From the NCBI GenBank assembly GCA_022750435.1, contig JAKIVS010000013.1, positions 1 to 52,161 on the forward strand: 52,161 nt of DNA. The letters are read 5' to 3'. Of this stretch, positions 42,979 through 51,153 are shown piece by piece; the stretch's first letter is position 1; each line of letters begins with the position of its first letter. The notes under the pieces are model-generated. The model did not search any database. It saw only the letters and a list, made by a program, of their open reading frames with translations, and was not told the origin of the DNA. The stretch is from Thermoplasmata archaeon. GTDB taxonomy: Archaea > Thermoplasmatota > Thermoplasmata > Lutacidiplasmatales > UBA184. The position numbers and the translations under genes were made by a program.

Positions 42979-45561
42979 GTGCGGCCGCGCCCGTCCCTGG
43001 CCCTTCTCGTCGGCCTGGCCGTCGTTCTCGTGGCGACCGGCCCCCTGAGCGGCGCTCCCTCTCACCCGGCACCTCCAACTCCCTCCGGGGTGCGGGCGGG
43101 CACCTCCTGGGCCCCGGCGCCCGCCGTCGATCGGCTGCCGTCGGGGCAGGTGAACTGGGCAACGTACCTGGGCTCGCCCGAACACACCGGCGACAACCCG
43201 CTCGAGCGGGCCATCGCGCCGTCCAACGTCTCGAACCTGACCCCGGAGTTCACGTTCGAGGACAACGGAAGTGACCTGAGCGCTCCGATCGTCGTGAACG
43301 GGACCCTCTACTTCGGCTCCTGGGCGGGGTACGAGTACGCGATCAATGCGGCGAACGGATCCCAGATCTGGGACTCCTACCTCGGCAACGACCCCGACTG
43401 CTACGTGGGCGGGATCGAATCGACGCCCTCGTACTCCAACGGGACCCTCTACCTCGGAGCGCCGAACGGGAGTTGGGACGCCCTGAACGCCTCCAACGGG
43501 TCGCTCGACTGGTCGTACTTCCTCGCCAATTCCAGCATCGGCAACTTCGACTGGGCCAGCGCGGAGATGTACGGCCATTCGCTGTACATCGGCGAGGCGA
43601 GCTGCGAGGACGCCCCGCTCGTCTCCGGTCGGCTCGTCCAGGTCAACCTCACGGGGAACCACACGGCGAATCATACGTGGAATGCGGCGCCCGGCGTCCT
43701 CGGCACGACGATCTGGACCACCGCCACGGTCGACCCGGCCACCGACACCCTCTGGTCCACGACGGGGAACGACAACGGGATCGCCCAGACGTACGCCCAG
43801 TCGGTGGTCGCACTGAACGCCTCGACCCTGACCGTCGAGGGATTCTGGCAGGTCCCGAACGTTGTCGGCGAGGACGAGGATTTCGGCTCGACCGCGACCC
43901 TGGTGACTCCGGCCCACGGGCCGCCGCTGATCGTGTCGACGAACAAGAACGGTGTCACGTACGCGTTCAACCGGAGCAACGTGACCGACACCGGGTGGGG
44001 ACCCGCCTGGGCCGACACCACGGGAGGCGGCTGGTCGAGCGCGGCGTACGACGGGACCAACCTCTACGTCGCCGGCGCGGCACCGAGCGACTCCGGGACC
44101 CTCTTCGCCATCGACCCGTCGAACGGGTCGATCGTCTGGCAGACGGCGCTCCCGAGCGGGTACCCGTACGCGGCGGTGACCGTCGCGAACGGCCTCGTCT
44201 ACGTGGGCGCCTACGGCACCGAGTATGCCATCGACGCGACGTACGGAACGATCCTGTGGAGCGTCAACGTTCCCGTCGGGAACGACGTCTACGGGGAGGC
44301 CGTCGTCGCGGACGGCCGACTCTACGTTCCGAGCGGGGCGCCCAGCCAGGCCGCCGGCGAGATCCAAGCGTTCGGACTGCCGATGGCCGCGTTCGGGAAC
44401 GGCTCCCTGCCGAACGCCTCGAACCCGCAGGTCGCGCAGTTCTGCGCCAACGTGACCGGGGGAATGGCGCCGTTCACCTTCGACTGGACGTTCGACGACA
44501 ATGGGACCGCCGTTGGTCCCTGCGTCGAGCACACGTTCCAATTCGCTGGGATCCACGTCGGCAACGTCTCGGTCCGTGACGCGGCGGGCGAGCTCGAGTT
44601 CGTCGATGTCCAGGTGACGACGACCGGACCTGCGCCGGTGTTCCATGTGGGAATCCGGCCCTCGGCGCTCGCGGGGGAGGCGCCGCTGCGGATCTGGTGC
44701 AACGCGACCGAAGTCAACGGAACCGGTCCTACGTTCACCTGGAACTGGAGCTTCGGCGACGGGACGTACGGGACCGGAGCGTCCGTCTCCCATACGTATG
44801 AGGCAGGCGGCACTTTCCACATCGACCTCAACGCCACGGACGCCGTCGGCCACGACGCGACGGCCGCCGAGGTCGCGAACATCCTTCCGCCGCTGGCCAC
44901 CACCGTCGGCGGAGGCCCGCTCTCGGGCACCATCCCCCTGACGACCGACTTCTCCGCTTCCCCCTCGGGGGGCCTCGCGCCATACACGGTCTCGTGGTCG
45001 TTTGGCGACGGTTCCACCCCGACCCTCGGCAATTCGGCCTCGCACACGTACGAAGCCACCGGTAACTTCACCGCGAACGCGACGATTACCGACGCCCTCG
45101 GGTTCGTGACGGGCGGTTCGGTGGTCGTCGAGGCGACGTCGGCCCCACCGGGCTCCACGGGGATGCCGCTGGTCGCGCACCCGACCTCCACTCTGCTCGC
45201 AAGAGCCTGCAATCCGGCCACGGCCCAGCTCGAGTTCTCGGCCAACGCCTCGGGCGGCGTGGCACCGCTGAGCGAGCGCTGGACGTTCGGGGACGGCTCC
45301 GCCGACGGGACGGGCGCCATCGTCGTCCACTCCTATGCAGCGGGGATCCGGTACAACGCGAGCGTCACGATCGACGACTCGAACGGCTCCTCCCTGAGCC
45401 TCCCGATCCCGGTCTACGCGACGCCGGCGAATTGTTCCTCAACCGTCGCGGCCGCGGGGATCCCGGCGGAAACGCTCGAGATCGTGGGAATTGTCGCAGT
45501 GGCGGCCATCGTCGTGCTCACCATCGTCCTGCTCTTCCGGCGTCGCCAGCAGAAACCGTAG
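42979..45561 (+). CDS. PQQ-type beta-propeller surface protein with PKD domains (copy 2)
   Basis: 860 aa from a GTG. Signal peptide about 6-24 (SLALLVGLAVVLVATGPL), propeller blades parallel to those of copy 1 (NWATYLGSPEHTG, YLGAPNGSWDALNAS, STTGNDNGIAQTYAQSVV, VSTNKNGVTYAFNRSN), then four PKD-like domains with cores FDWTFDDNG, NWSFGDGTYGTG, SWSFGDGSTPTLG and RWTFGDGSADGTG, and a C-terminal membrane helix (IVGIVAVAAIVVLTIVLLF) followed by RRRQQKP. Two more PKD units than copy 1 account for the extra length. Many glycosylation sequons. It follows copy 1 on the same strand, indicating tandem duplication and later divergence. Probably a stalked cell-surface protein; ligand unknown. Confidence 0.87.
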   Translation: MRPRPSLALLVGLAVVLVATGPLSGAPSHPAPPTPSGVRAGTSWAPAPAVDRLPSGQVNWATYLGSPEHTGDNPLERAIAPSNVSNLTPEFTFEDNGSDLSAPIVVNGTLYFGSWAGYEYAINAANGSQIWDSYLGNDPDCYVGGIESTPSYSNGTLYLGAPNGSWDALNASNGSLDWSYFLANSSIGNFDWASAEMYGHSLYIGEASCEDAPLVSGRLVQVNLTGNHTANHTWNAAPGVLGTTIWTTATVDPATDTLWSTTGNDNGIAQTYAQSVVALNASTLTVEGFWQVPNVVGEDEDFGSTATLVTPAHGPPLIVSTNKNGVTYAFNRSNVTDTGWGPAWADTTGGGWSSAAYDGTNLYVAGAAPSDSGTLFAIDPSNGSIVWQTALPSGYPYAAVTVANGLVYVGAYGTEYAIDATYGTILWSVNVPVGNDVYGEAVVADGRLYVPSGAPSQAAGEIQAFGLPMAAFGNGSLPNASNPQVAQFCANVTGGMAPFTFDWTFDDNGTAVGPCVEHTFQFAGIHVGNVSVRDAAGELEFVDVQVTTTGPAPVFHVGIRPSALAGEAPLRIWCNATEVNGTGPTFTWNWSFGDGTYGTGASVSHTYEAGGTFHIDLNATDAVGHDATAAEVANILPPLATTVGGGPLSGTIPLTTDFSASPSGGLAPYTVSWSFGDGSTPTLGNSASHTYEATGNFTANATITDALGFVTGGSVVVEATSAPPGSTGMPLVAHPTSTLLARACNPATAQLEFSANASGGVAPLSERWTFGDGSADGTGAIVVHSYAAGIRYNASVTIDDSNGSSLSLPIPVYATPANCSSTVAAAGIPAETLEIVGIVAVAAIVVLTIVLLFRRRQQKP

Positions 45562-45579
45562 GTCGGCGGCCCCCGCGAA

Positions 45580-45990
45580 CTACTCGCCGAGCACCTTCAC
45601 TACGACCCGCTTGCGCCGTCGTCCGTCGAACTCGGCGTAGAACACCTGCTCCCACGGTCCGAGGTCGAGGTCGCCGTTCGTCACCGGGAGGATCACCTGG
45701 TGGCCGAGGAGGAGATTCTTCAGGTGGGCATTGCCGTTCGACTCGCCCGTCCGATGGTGGGCGTAGTCGCCGGCGGGCGCGAGCGTCTCGGCCCACCGCT
45801 CGATATCGGCGATGAGACCCGGCTCGTCGTCGTTGACGTACACGGCGGCGGTGATGTGCATCGCGGAGACGAGCACAAATCCCTCGCGCACGCCGCTCGT
45901 GCGGACGACCTCCCGGACCCGGTCGGTGATCCGGACGAACGCGTGCTCGGTCTTGGTCTCGAACCAGAGGTACTCGGTGGCAGTCGGCAT
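45580..45990 (-). CDS. YjbQ/UPF0047 family protein
   Basis: 136 aa, the usual size. Members complement thiamine-phosphate synthase mutants, but the native role is unclear. Seen: [21 protein letters not shown] with the conserved His and acidic cluster, [29 protein letters not shown] with two conserved His and [19 protein letters not shown], matching the family's blocks in order. Start ATG at 45990. It is convergent with the PQQ/PKD gene (18-nt gap) and divergent from the small membrane protein gene, with which it may share a TATA box. Confidence 0.93.
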   Translation of the reverse strand: MPTATEYLWFETKTEHAFVRITDRVREVVRTSGVREGFVLVSAMHITAAVYVNDDEPGLIADIERWAETLAPAGDYAHHRTGESNGNAHLKNLLLGHQVILPVTNGDLDLGPWEQVFYAEFDGRRRKRVVVKVLGE

Positions 45991-46020
45991 CGAACAGGGG
46001 AACGCGCCTCCGTCGTCAAG

Positions 46021-46026
46021 TTTATC
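46021..46026. promoter_or_regulatory. Shared TATA-like box for divergent yjbQ-like and membrane protein genes
   Basis: TTTATC on the plus strand begins 35 nt before ATG 46056; its complement GATAAA begins 36 nt before the minus-strand ATG 45990. No other AT-rich box occurs in the 65-nt gap. Confidence 0.45.
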
Positions 46027-46055
46027 GCCCTCGCCCCGCCGTATTCCTCGTCGGA

Positions 46056-46610
46056 ATGGCCGACCCCCGCCCCGTCCGGATCGCTCGCCGGGCGGCCCCC
46101 GGGCGCCGCTCCAGCGACGACGACGGCGACCGGCGGTTCTGGGACTCCGAGGCCGGCGGGTCGGGTACGTTCGAGGGGAACGAGGCGGGGACGGGCCGCG
46201 GGGTCCGCCTGTTCGCCGTCTTCGGGATCGCGCTCCTGGCGATCTACCTCGTGTTCCTCGGACTCGCGGCCACCTCCCCCTCTCCGGGGGTCTCTGGGAA
46301 CTGGACCGTCTACGCCCTCCTGACCGTCCTCACGCTCGGGCTCGGAGCGGTGGGAGCGGCGGTCACGCTCCTGCGCGCCCCGAGCGGAGTGTCGTTCGCG
46401 CCGGAGTTCCTGATCGTCTCCGAGCGACTCGGTCGACGGCGGCGCTGGCCGCTCCCCCCGCAGCTCCGACTCCACGTCCTCCAGCGGTATCCGCGGGGAC
46501 TGTTCGGGGGCGAGGCGACGGAGCTAGTCGAACTCTCCGACGGGAAGGGCCAGCGCTCGGCCTATCTCGTGGGCCGGGGCTTCTTCGATCGGCTCGAACC
46601 GCCCTCGTAG
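46056..46610 (+). CDS. Small two-helix membrane protein, unknown function
   Basis: 184 aa. Not recognised. A charged, Gly-rich N-terminal region of ~50 residues ([16 protein letters not shown]), then two membrane helices (about 52-72 [20 protein letters not shown]; 84-106 [21 protein letters not shown]) and a cytosolic domain with [20 protein letters not shown] and a strand-rich end ([18 protein letters not shown]) that could be a PH-like fold of the kind found in small archaeal membrane proteins. The convergent H1-like gene ends 10 nt away. Codon use matches neighbours. Confidence 0.7.
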   Translation: MADPRPVRIARRAAPGRRSSDDDGDRRFWDSEAGGSGTFEGNEAGTGRGVRLFAVFGIALLAIYLVFLGLAATSPSPGVSGNWTVYALLTVLTLGLGAVGAAVTLLRAPSGVSFAPEFLIVSERLGRRRRWPLPPQLRLHVLQRYPRGLFGGEATELVELSDGKGQRSAYLVGRGFFDRLEPPS

Positions 46611-46620
46611 GGCGTCCGGC

Positions 46621-47067
46621 TCATTCCAGGAGATCTTCGAGCTCGCTCGCAACGAGCGTGAGCAGCTGGTCGAGGGACCGGTTCTTCAGCTCGGTGATCT
46701 GCCCGGCATCGGTCTCCAGGCGGGCGGTGAACTCCTCCCCGTCGCGGAGGAACGAGAGCGAAAGGAGGTGGCGCCGCCCGTCCCCGCGCAGCGGGATCGA
46801 GGTGGACGCCTCGGGCTCGGCGGGCTTCTTCGCGGAGGACTTCGCCGGCGCCTTCGCGGGTGCCTTCGCCGGCGCCTTCGCGGCGGGCTTCGCCGGGGAC
46901 TTCGGCGCCGGCTTCGGCGCCGGCTTCGCCGCCGCCTTCGCGACCGGCTTCGGGGCGGGCTTCTTCGAGCCCTTCGAGGCGGGCGCGGACTTCTTGGCGG
47001 GCGACGGCCGGGACGTCGGCTTCGCCTTCGCGGCGCGTGCCCGTGCCGGCTTCGGCTTCGACCCCAA
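46621..47067 (-). CDS. Protein with histone-H1-like Lys/Ala/Pro tail and a C-terminal domain
   Basis: 148 aa from a TTG; no ATG or GTG lies upstream in frame before the AT-rich promoter. Residues 1-90 are almost only Lys, Ala, Pro, Ser and Arg with repeats of the type KAPAK and PKPAPK, like the tails of eukaryotic H1 and bacterial Hc1/AlgP-like proteins that bind DNA or RNA. Residues ~93-148 form a compact acidic domain: RRHLLSLSFLRDGEEFTARL and LDQLLTLVASELEDLLE. An AT-rich promoter with AAATAAATAGG lies at about 47101-47112. Predicted nucleic-acid compaction or a chromatin role is inference; the C-terminal domain is not recognised. Confidence 0.7.
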   Translation of the reverse strand: MGSKPKPARARAAKAKPTSRPSPAKKSAPASKGSKKPAPKPVAKAAAKPAPKPAPKSPAKPAAKAPAKAPAKAPAKSSAKKPAEPEASTSIPLRGDGRRHLLSLSFLRDGEEFTARLETDAGQITELKNRSLDQLLTLVASELEDLLE

Positions 47068-47100
47068 CGGAGAAGACCTCGGTCGGGCGCCACCGACCCC

Positions 47101-47116
47101 CCCTATTTATTTCTAT
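47101..47116. promoter_or_regulatory. AT-rich promoter between the H1-like and membrane protein genes
   Basis: CCCTATTTATTTCTATGG, reading AAATAAATAGG on the minus strand, about 35-45 nt before the TTG start of the H1-like gene. The divergent gene at 47223 is over 100 nt away and may instead use GATAATC (47161). Confidence 0.45.
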
Positions 47117-47222
47117 GGCACTCCACGGCCGCCGGCGCGGTTCGACCGGTCCGGCGCGAAGATAATCTGGCGCGCCTCGCTCCGACGGACCCGGAGCCAC
47201 CTTCCCGGCCCGTCGGATCGGT

Positions 47223-48968
47223 ATGGAACGCGCGGACCTCGCCTGGCTCGGGTCGGGGATCCTCCTCGTCGTCTTCGTCGCGCTCGACCCGTTGCTCGCC
47301 TTCCCGGTGTTCGGAAGCGACACGGGCGAGTACTACACGCTCACGAGTACTCTCCTCGGCTCGGGTCATCTCCCCACGACGGCGGCGTACGCCGGCTGGG
47401 GGTTCGCTTATTCCGCGTTCCCGGGACTCTTCGAGCTGTCGGCGGCGACGGCCGGGGCCACGGGCGCCCCGGTCCTCACCGCCCTCCAGCTGGTGGGGCC
47501 CCTCGTCGCGGCCCTTGCGATCGTCCCCCTATTCCTCCTGTTCCGCCGGATGTTCCCCAACGACACCGTCGCGATCCTCGGCGCCGTGCTCGGCTCGCTG
47601 TTCATGCCGAGGATCTACTCCGTGGCGCACCCCGCCCCGCTCGCCCTCGGAGAGGCGCTCGGGATCGCCGCGCTCTGGATGCTGATGGAGAGTCGGAAGG
47701 ACGCGCGCTGGTACCTCCCCCTCGGACTCACCGGCGCGGCGCTCGTCATCACGCACCATCTCTCGAGCTACTTCTTCGTCGTCGGAGCCCTCGGACTCAT
47801 CGTCCTCACGGAGCTCGTCTGGCCGGGCCGCTGGAGCCGTCGGTTCCCGGTGATCGAGCTCGGCTTCCTCGCAGCGTTCTTGGGGGGCGCCTTCGCCTAC
47901 TGGTTCGACTACGCCGGGTCGTTCAGCCAGATTGTCGGCGGTGGAGTTGGGGGGATCCCGCTCTCCCTCCCCCTCGTCGAGGCCGCGACCGTCGGTGGCT
48001 TCCTCGTCCTCGGAGTCCTGATCTGGGTCCGTCGTGGGTTCTCGCGGCCCCGGAACCGGCGAATCAAGTTCCCCAGCGACCGCTCCGTGCTTCGGGACGC
48101 GGCCATCCTGCTGATCGGAATTTACGGCGGGCTCGGTTTGCTCCTCATCCATCCCCTTCCGGGCAGCACGCAGACGACGACCTTCGGCGCACTGGTGTTC
48201 TTCACCCCGCTGCTGCTCCTCATCGTCGCGACGTCCGGGTCCCGGCGACTCCTCGCCTTCGCGCGCGACGGTCCCCTCGCCCTGACCTGGATCGCCGCGA
48301 TTGGCCTCTCCGCCATGTTCGCCCTCTCGCTCGGTGTCTCCAACCCGAACCTCAGCGAGGCGATCTCCCCCGTCCGCCACGCGGAGTACCTCGTCCTACC
48401 ACTGGGTCTCATCGTCGCCGTCTGCTTAGGGCGGCTGGTCGGCCTCGGTCTCGACCGGCACGGCCGCCCGGCGGCGATCGCGCTCGGGCTCGGCGTCGTG
48501 GTGTTCGTCGGCGCGAACGCCGCGATCGCCTACCCTCCCCCCGCCGATTTCGGTGGATTCCAGGAGGGACTCACGAACGGCGACGCTGCCGTTTGGATGT
48601 GGACGGGAATCGCCATTCCTCACGCCGCCGTCGTGGCCAGCGACCACCGCGTCAGCTCGATGGTCTTCGGTTTCGACGGGAATGCGGCCACGTGGGACTC
48701 CACGCCCGCGCTGTTCACGGGGTCGAATTGGTCGAACGCGCGCGCCGAGTTGGTCTCGAGCCTCGCCCCGCACGCCCTGCGACCGGTCTCGGCGGTCATC
48801 GTGGACGGCACGATGCGCAGCGACGGGGTCGCCCTCGACCCGAGTCAATTGGCCGCTCCCCTGAGCGCCAACGCGTCCGCCTGGCTGAATGGGCCACCAT
48901 TCATCGCCCTCTACGAGAACGGTGGGACGACCGTCTACTGGGTCGACCTGTCGGCCGGGCCGCCCTGA
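47223..48968 (+). CDS. Polytopic membrane protein, glycosyltransferase-C-like
   Basis: 581 aa with about 12 membrane helices (for example LAWLGSGILLVVFVAL at the N-terminus, LAFPVFGSDTGEYY in the first outer loop, ALGLIVLTELVW, AAILLIGIYGGLGLLL, YLVLPLGLIVAVCLG). The first loop's GSDTGEYYT resembles the acidic Asp-containing loop of GT-C glycosyltransferases that use lipid-linked sugars, and the C-terminal ~120 residues form a soluble outer domain with several N-x-S/T sites. A role in glycosylating the abundant surface proteins is plausible but inferred. It overlaps the convergent mptE by 34 nt. Confidence 0.65.
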   Translation: MERADLAWLGSGILLVVFVALDPLLAFPVFGSDTGEYYTLTSTLLGSGHLPTTAAYAGWGFAYSAFPGLFELSAATAGATGAPVLTALQLVGPLVAALAIVPLFLLFRRMFPNDTVAILGAVLGSLFMPRIYSVAHPAPLALGEALGIAALWMLMESRKDARWYLPLGLTGAALVITHHLSSYFFVVGALGLIVLTELVWPGRWSRRFPVIELGFLAAFLGGAFAYWFDYAGSFSQIVGGGVGGIPLSLPLVEAATVGGFLVLGVLIWVRRGFSRPRNRRIKFPSDRSVLRDAAILLIGIYGGLGLLLIHPLPGSTQTTTFGALVFFTPLLLLIVATSGSRRLLAFARDGPLALTWIAAIGLSAMFALSLGVSNPNLSEAISPVRHAEYLVLPLGLIVAVCLGRLVGLGLDRHGRPAAIALGLGVVVFVGANAAIAYPPPADFGGFQEGLTNGDAAVWMWTGIAIPHAAVVASDHRVSSMVFGFDGNAATWDSTPALFTGSNWSNARAELVSSLAPHALRPVSAVIVDGTMRSDGVALDPSQLAAPLSANASAWLNGPPFIALYENGGTTVYWVDLSAGPP

Positions 48969-49678
48969 AACGGCCGCAAGGTCCCGTCGCGCCGCCAGGT
49001 GAGGATGGGCGTCCGGCTGCTTTGGGCGAGCCACGCCACCGCGTCTCGCGCGAACCCCAGCTTCCGAATCTTTCGTTCGCGCTGCACGACGTCGGCTTCC
49101 TCCGTTCGCTCGAAGTCGAAACCCCAGAGGAGGACGCGCGTGGCTCCCGCCGCCTCGGCGAGGTACGTCGCCCGGTCGCCGTCGGTGAACCCTCCGACGT
49201 CCATCAGCTCGGGCGTCGGCGGGCCCGACCACGACCCCGCCAACGGGCCGGAGAACTCCGGGACCCACTGAACGAGCGCCGGCACGTTGTCGCCGTGGGC
49301 GTGAACAACGACAAGAGTGCCCCGGGCGTTCGCCGTCACCTCGGAGGCGACGGGACCGTCGAGGTCGGTCACGATCAGGTCCGGAACGATTCCCGCGGCG
49401 AGGCATCGCTCCGCCGCTCCGTCCGCGGCGAGCACGACTCGGGGCAACGGCGAGGGAGGGAGGAGGTGGAGGGGCGGCGCACCCGCACCCGGACCGAGAC
49501 CGACGACGACCGCTTCGCGTCCTTCGATCCGGACGCGGCAGCGCGGAAGGGGACTCTGCAGGGCTTCCGGAGGCAGGAGCCCGCGAAGTCGCGCGGCGGC
49601 GTCCCGCTCGCGGTCGAGCGAGAACCCGAAGGCGCGCGCGATGTCGCGGTACCGAGGTGCCCAGAGCCCGTACTCCAT
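48935..49678 (-). CDS. mptE: 6-Hydroxymethyl-7,8-dihydropterin pyrophosphokinase, MptE-like
   Basis: 247 aa. Archaeal MptE transfers pyrophosphate from ATP to 6-hydroxymethyl-dihydropterin on the way to tetrahydromethanopterin or folate. Seen: VVVGLGPGAGAPPLHL (nucleotide-binding Gly-rich loop), LAADGAAERCLAAGIVPDLI, VTDLDGPV, VVVHAHGDNVPALVQW, VGGFTDGDRATYLAEAAGA and LLWGFDFERT, in the order of the DUF115/MptE family. It is divergent from ftsZ and probably shares its TATA box. The C-terminal end overlaps the membrane protein gene. Confidence 0.85.
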   Translation of the reverse strand: MEYGLWAPRYRDIARAFGFSLDRERDAAARLRGLLPPEALQSPLPRCRVRIEGREAVVVGLGPGAGAPPLHLLPPSPLPRVVLAADGAAERCLAAGIVPDLIVTDLDGPVASEVTANARGTLVVVHAHGDNVPALVQWVPEFSGPLAGSWSGPPTPELMDVGGFTDGDRATYLAEAAGATRVLLWGFDFERTEEADVVQRERKIRKLGFARDAVAWLAQSSRTPILTWRRDGTLRPFQGGPADRSTQ

Positions 49679-49716
49679 CGACGTCCGCCTCAGTCCAGCC
49701 CTCGCAACGAGAACCC

Positions 49717-49724
49717 TTTATAAT
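49717..49724. promoter_or_regulatory. Shared TATA box of ftsZ and mptE
   Basis: TTTATAAT, set inside near-palindromic CCC...GGG, is the strongest TATA box in the window. It begins 43 nt before the ftsZ ATG (49760), predicting a ~15-nt leader that contains GAGGAAGG (49748-49755). On the minus strand ATTATAAA begins 46 nt before the mptE ATG (49678). Confidence 0.6.
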
Positions 49725-49759
49725 GGGACCATTGCTCGCCACCGCCGAGGAAGGCCCAA

Positions 49760-50884
49760 ATGCGACCGCTCGCGCAGGAGATTCTTGCGCACTTGCCGAA
49801 CGACTCGAAGCGGACCTCCGAGAATCGCCCCCCACCGTCGAACGACGACGCCGAACTTGAGGCCGTTCTCGCGTCGCTGAAGACCAACATCAAGGTCGTG
49901 GGATGCGGCGGCGGCGGGTGCAACACGATCAACCGCCTCGCCGAGGAGGGACTCTCCGGCGCCGACATGATCGCGTGCAATACCGACGCGCAACACCTTC
50001 TCGCCATTCACGCTCCGAAGAAGATTCTCCTCGGCCGGCGCCTCACCCGCGGACTCGGGGCCGGCGCGCTTCCCCAGGTCGGCGAGCAGGCGGCCCACGA
50101 GGCCGAGGACGAGCTGAAGAAGGCGCTCGCGGACTCGGACATGGTGTTCATCACGCTCGGCCTCGGCGGCGGCACGGGCACCGGTTCGGCGCCCGTCGTT
50201 GCCCAGATGGCGAAGGACGCGAACGGCGGCAACCCCCTCACGATCGCCGTCTGCACGCTTCCCTTTGCGTCCGAGGGACTCGTCCGCACCGAGAATGCGA
50301 TGTGGGGCCTCGAGCGGTTGCGCACGTCGATCGACACCGTCATCACGATTCCCAACGACCGCCTCCTGGAGCTCGTTCCGCGCCTCCCGATCCAGACCGC
50401 GTTCAAGGTCGCGGACTCGGTGCTGGCGCGCGCGATCCGGGGCATCACCGAGATCATCACGCGCCCGGGGCTCGTCAACCTCGACTTCAACGATCTCCGG
50501 ACGATCATGAAGGGCGGAGGCGTCGCCCTGATCGGCATCGGGGAATCCGAGAGCGAGAACCGCGCCGAAGACGCCGTCCTCGAGGCGATCAACTCCCCGC
50601 TCCTCCACGTCGACATCGGCGGGGCGACGGGGGCCCTCATCAACGTCACCGGCGGCCCGGACATGACCGTCAGCGAGGCCCAGAAGGCGGCCGAGGTCGT
50701 CCAGAAGACGATCTCGCCGACGGCGCGGATCATCTGGGGCGCCGCCGTCGACCCGACGATGCAAAGCACGATCCGCGTGATGCTGGTGGTCACCGGAGTT
50801 AAATCCCCCCAGATTTTCGCGGGCCCCTCGGCGGGCGGTCCGCCGGCTCGGCGCACCGGGCCGGAGTTGGACGTCGTCCGCTAG
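49760..50884 (+). CDS. ftsZ: Cell division GTPase FtsZ
   Basis: 374 aa. Tubulin-like GTPase forming the division ring. Seen: [17 protein letters not shown] (first GTP loop), [13 protein letters not shown], the tubulin signature [42 protein letters not shown], the synergy (T7) region with [11 protein letters not shown] and ALIGIGESE. An N-terminal ~45-residue charged extension precedes the GTPase domain. The C-terminal tail is short and Pro/Arg-rich. secE follows after 7 nt and spt5 after that, a cluster known in many euryarchaea. Confidence 0.97.
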   Translation: MRPLAQEILAHLPNDSKRTSENRPPPSNDDAELEAVLASLKTNIKVVGCGGGGCNTINRLAEEGLSGADMIACNTDAQHLLAIHAPKKILLGRRLTRGLGAGALPQVGEQAAHEAEDELKKALADSDMVFITLGLGGGTGTGSAPVVAQMAKDANGGNPLTIAVCTLPFASEGLVRTENAMWGLERLRTSIDTVITIPNDRLLELVPRLPIQTAFKVADSVLARAIRGITEIITRPGLVNLDFNDLRTIMKGGGVALIGIGESESENRAEDAVLEAINSPLLHVDIGGATGALINVTGGPDMTVSEAQKAAEVVQKTISPTARIIWGAAVDPTMQSTIRVMLVVTGVKSPQIFAGPSAGGPPARRTGPELDVVR

Positions 50885-50891
50885 GGTAGCA

Positions 50892-51143
50892 ATGGCGTTC
50901 CTCGACCGCGCCCGCAAGGTGCAGGACAACTTTGACGGCCGTCTCCGGGGCGTCGGCCACGGCAAGTTCGGCCGCGTCCTCCGGATGGCGCGGAAGCCGG
51001 CCGTCGACGAGTACGTCCGGGTCCTCGAGGTGACGTGGATCGGCGCCGTGCTGATCGGCGCGATCGGGTTCTCGATTTACATCTTCTTCACGCAGATCGG
51101 ACCGTGGCTCTGGGCGACTTACTTCTCGAACCTGGGCATCTAG
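50892..51143 (+). CDS. secE: Preprotein translocase subunit SecE (Sec61 gamma)
   Basis: 83 aa. Clamp subunit of the SecYE channel. Seen: an amphipathic N-terminal helix with KPAVDEYVRVLEVTWIGAV (the family pattern KPxxxEYxxxxK) and a single membrane helix about 53-72 (AVLIGAIGFSIYIFFTQIG). A ~30-residue basic N-terminal extension is present. It lies between ftsZ and spt5, 7 and 10 nt from its neighbours, so one transcript is expected. Confidence 0.92.
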   Translation: MAFLDRARKVQDNFDGRLRGVGHGKFGRVLRMARKPAVDEYVRVLEVTWIGAVLIGAIGFSIYIFFTQIGPWLWATYFSNLGI

Positions 51144-51153
51144 GGGAGTCCCG

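Noticed and set aside
42370-45330. 986-codon open frame on the minus strand opposite the PQQ/PKD genes
   Set aside because: Arg/Gly/Val/Asp-rich shadow of high-GC coding sequence; the plus-strand frame has clear propeller and PKD motifs, a signal peptide and a membrane anchor.
46768-47685. Repeat-rich frames opposite the H1-like gene
   Set aside because: Low-complexity Arg/Gly runs mirror the Lys/Ala codon repeats; the H1-like frame has a domain and a promoter.
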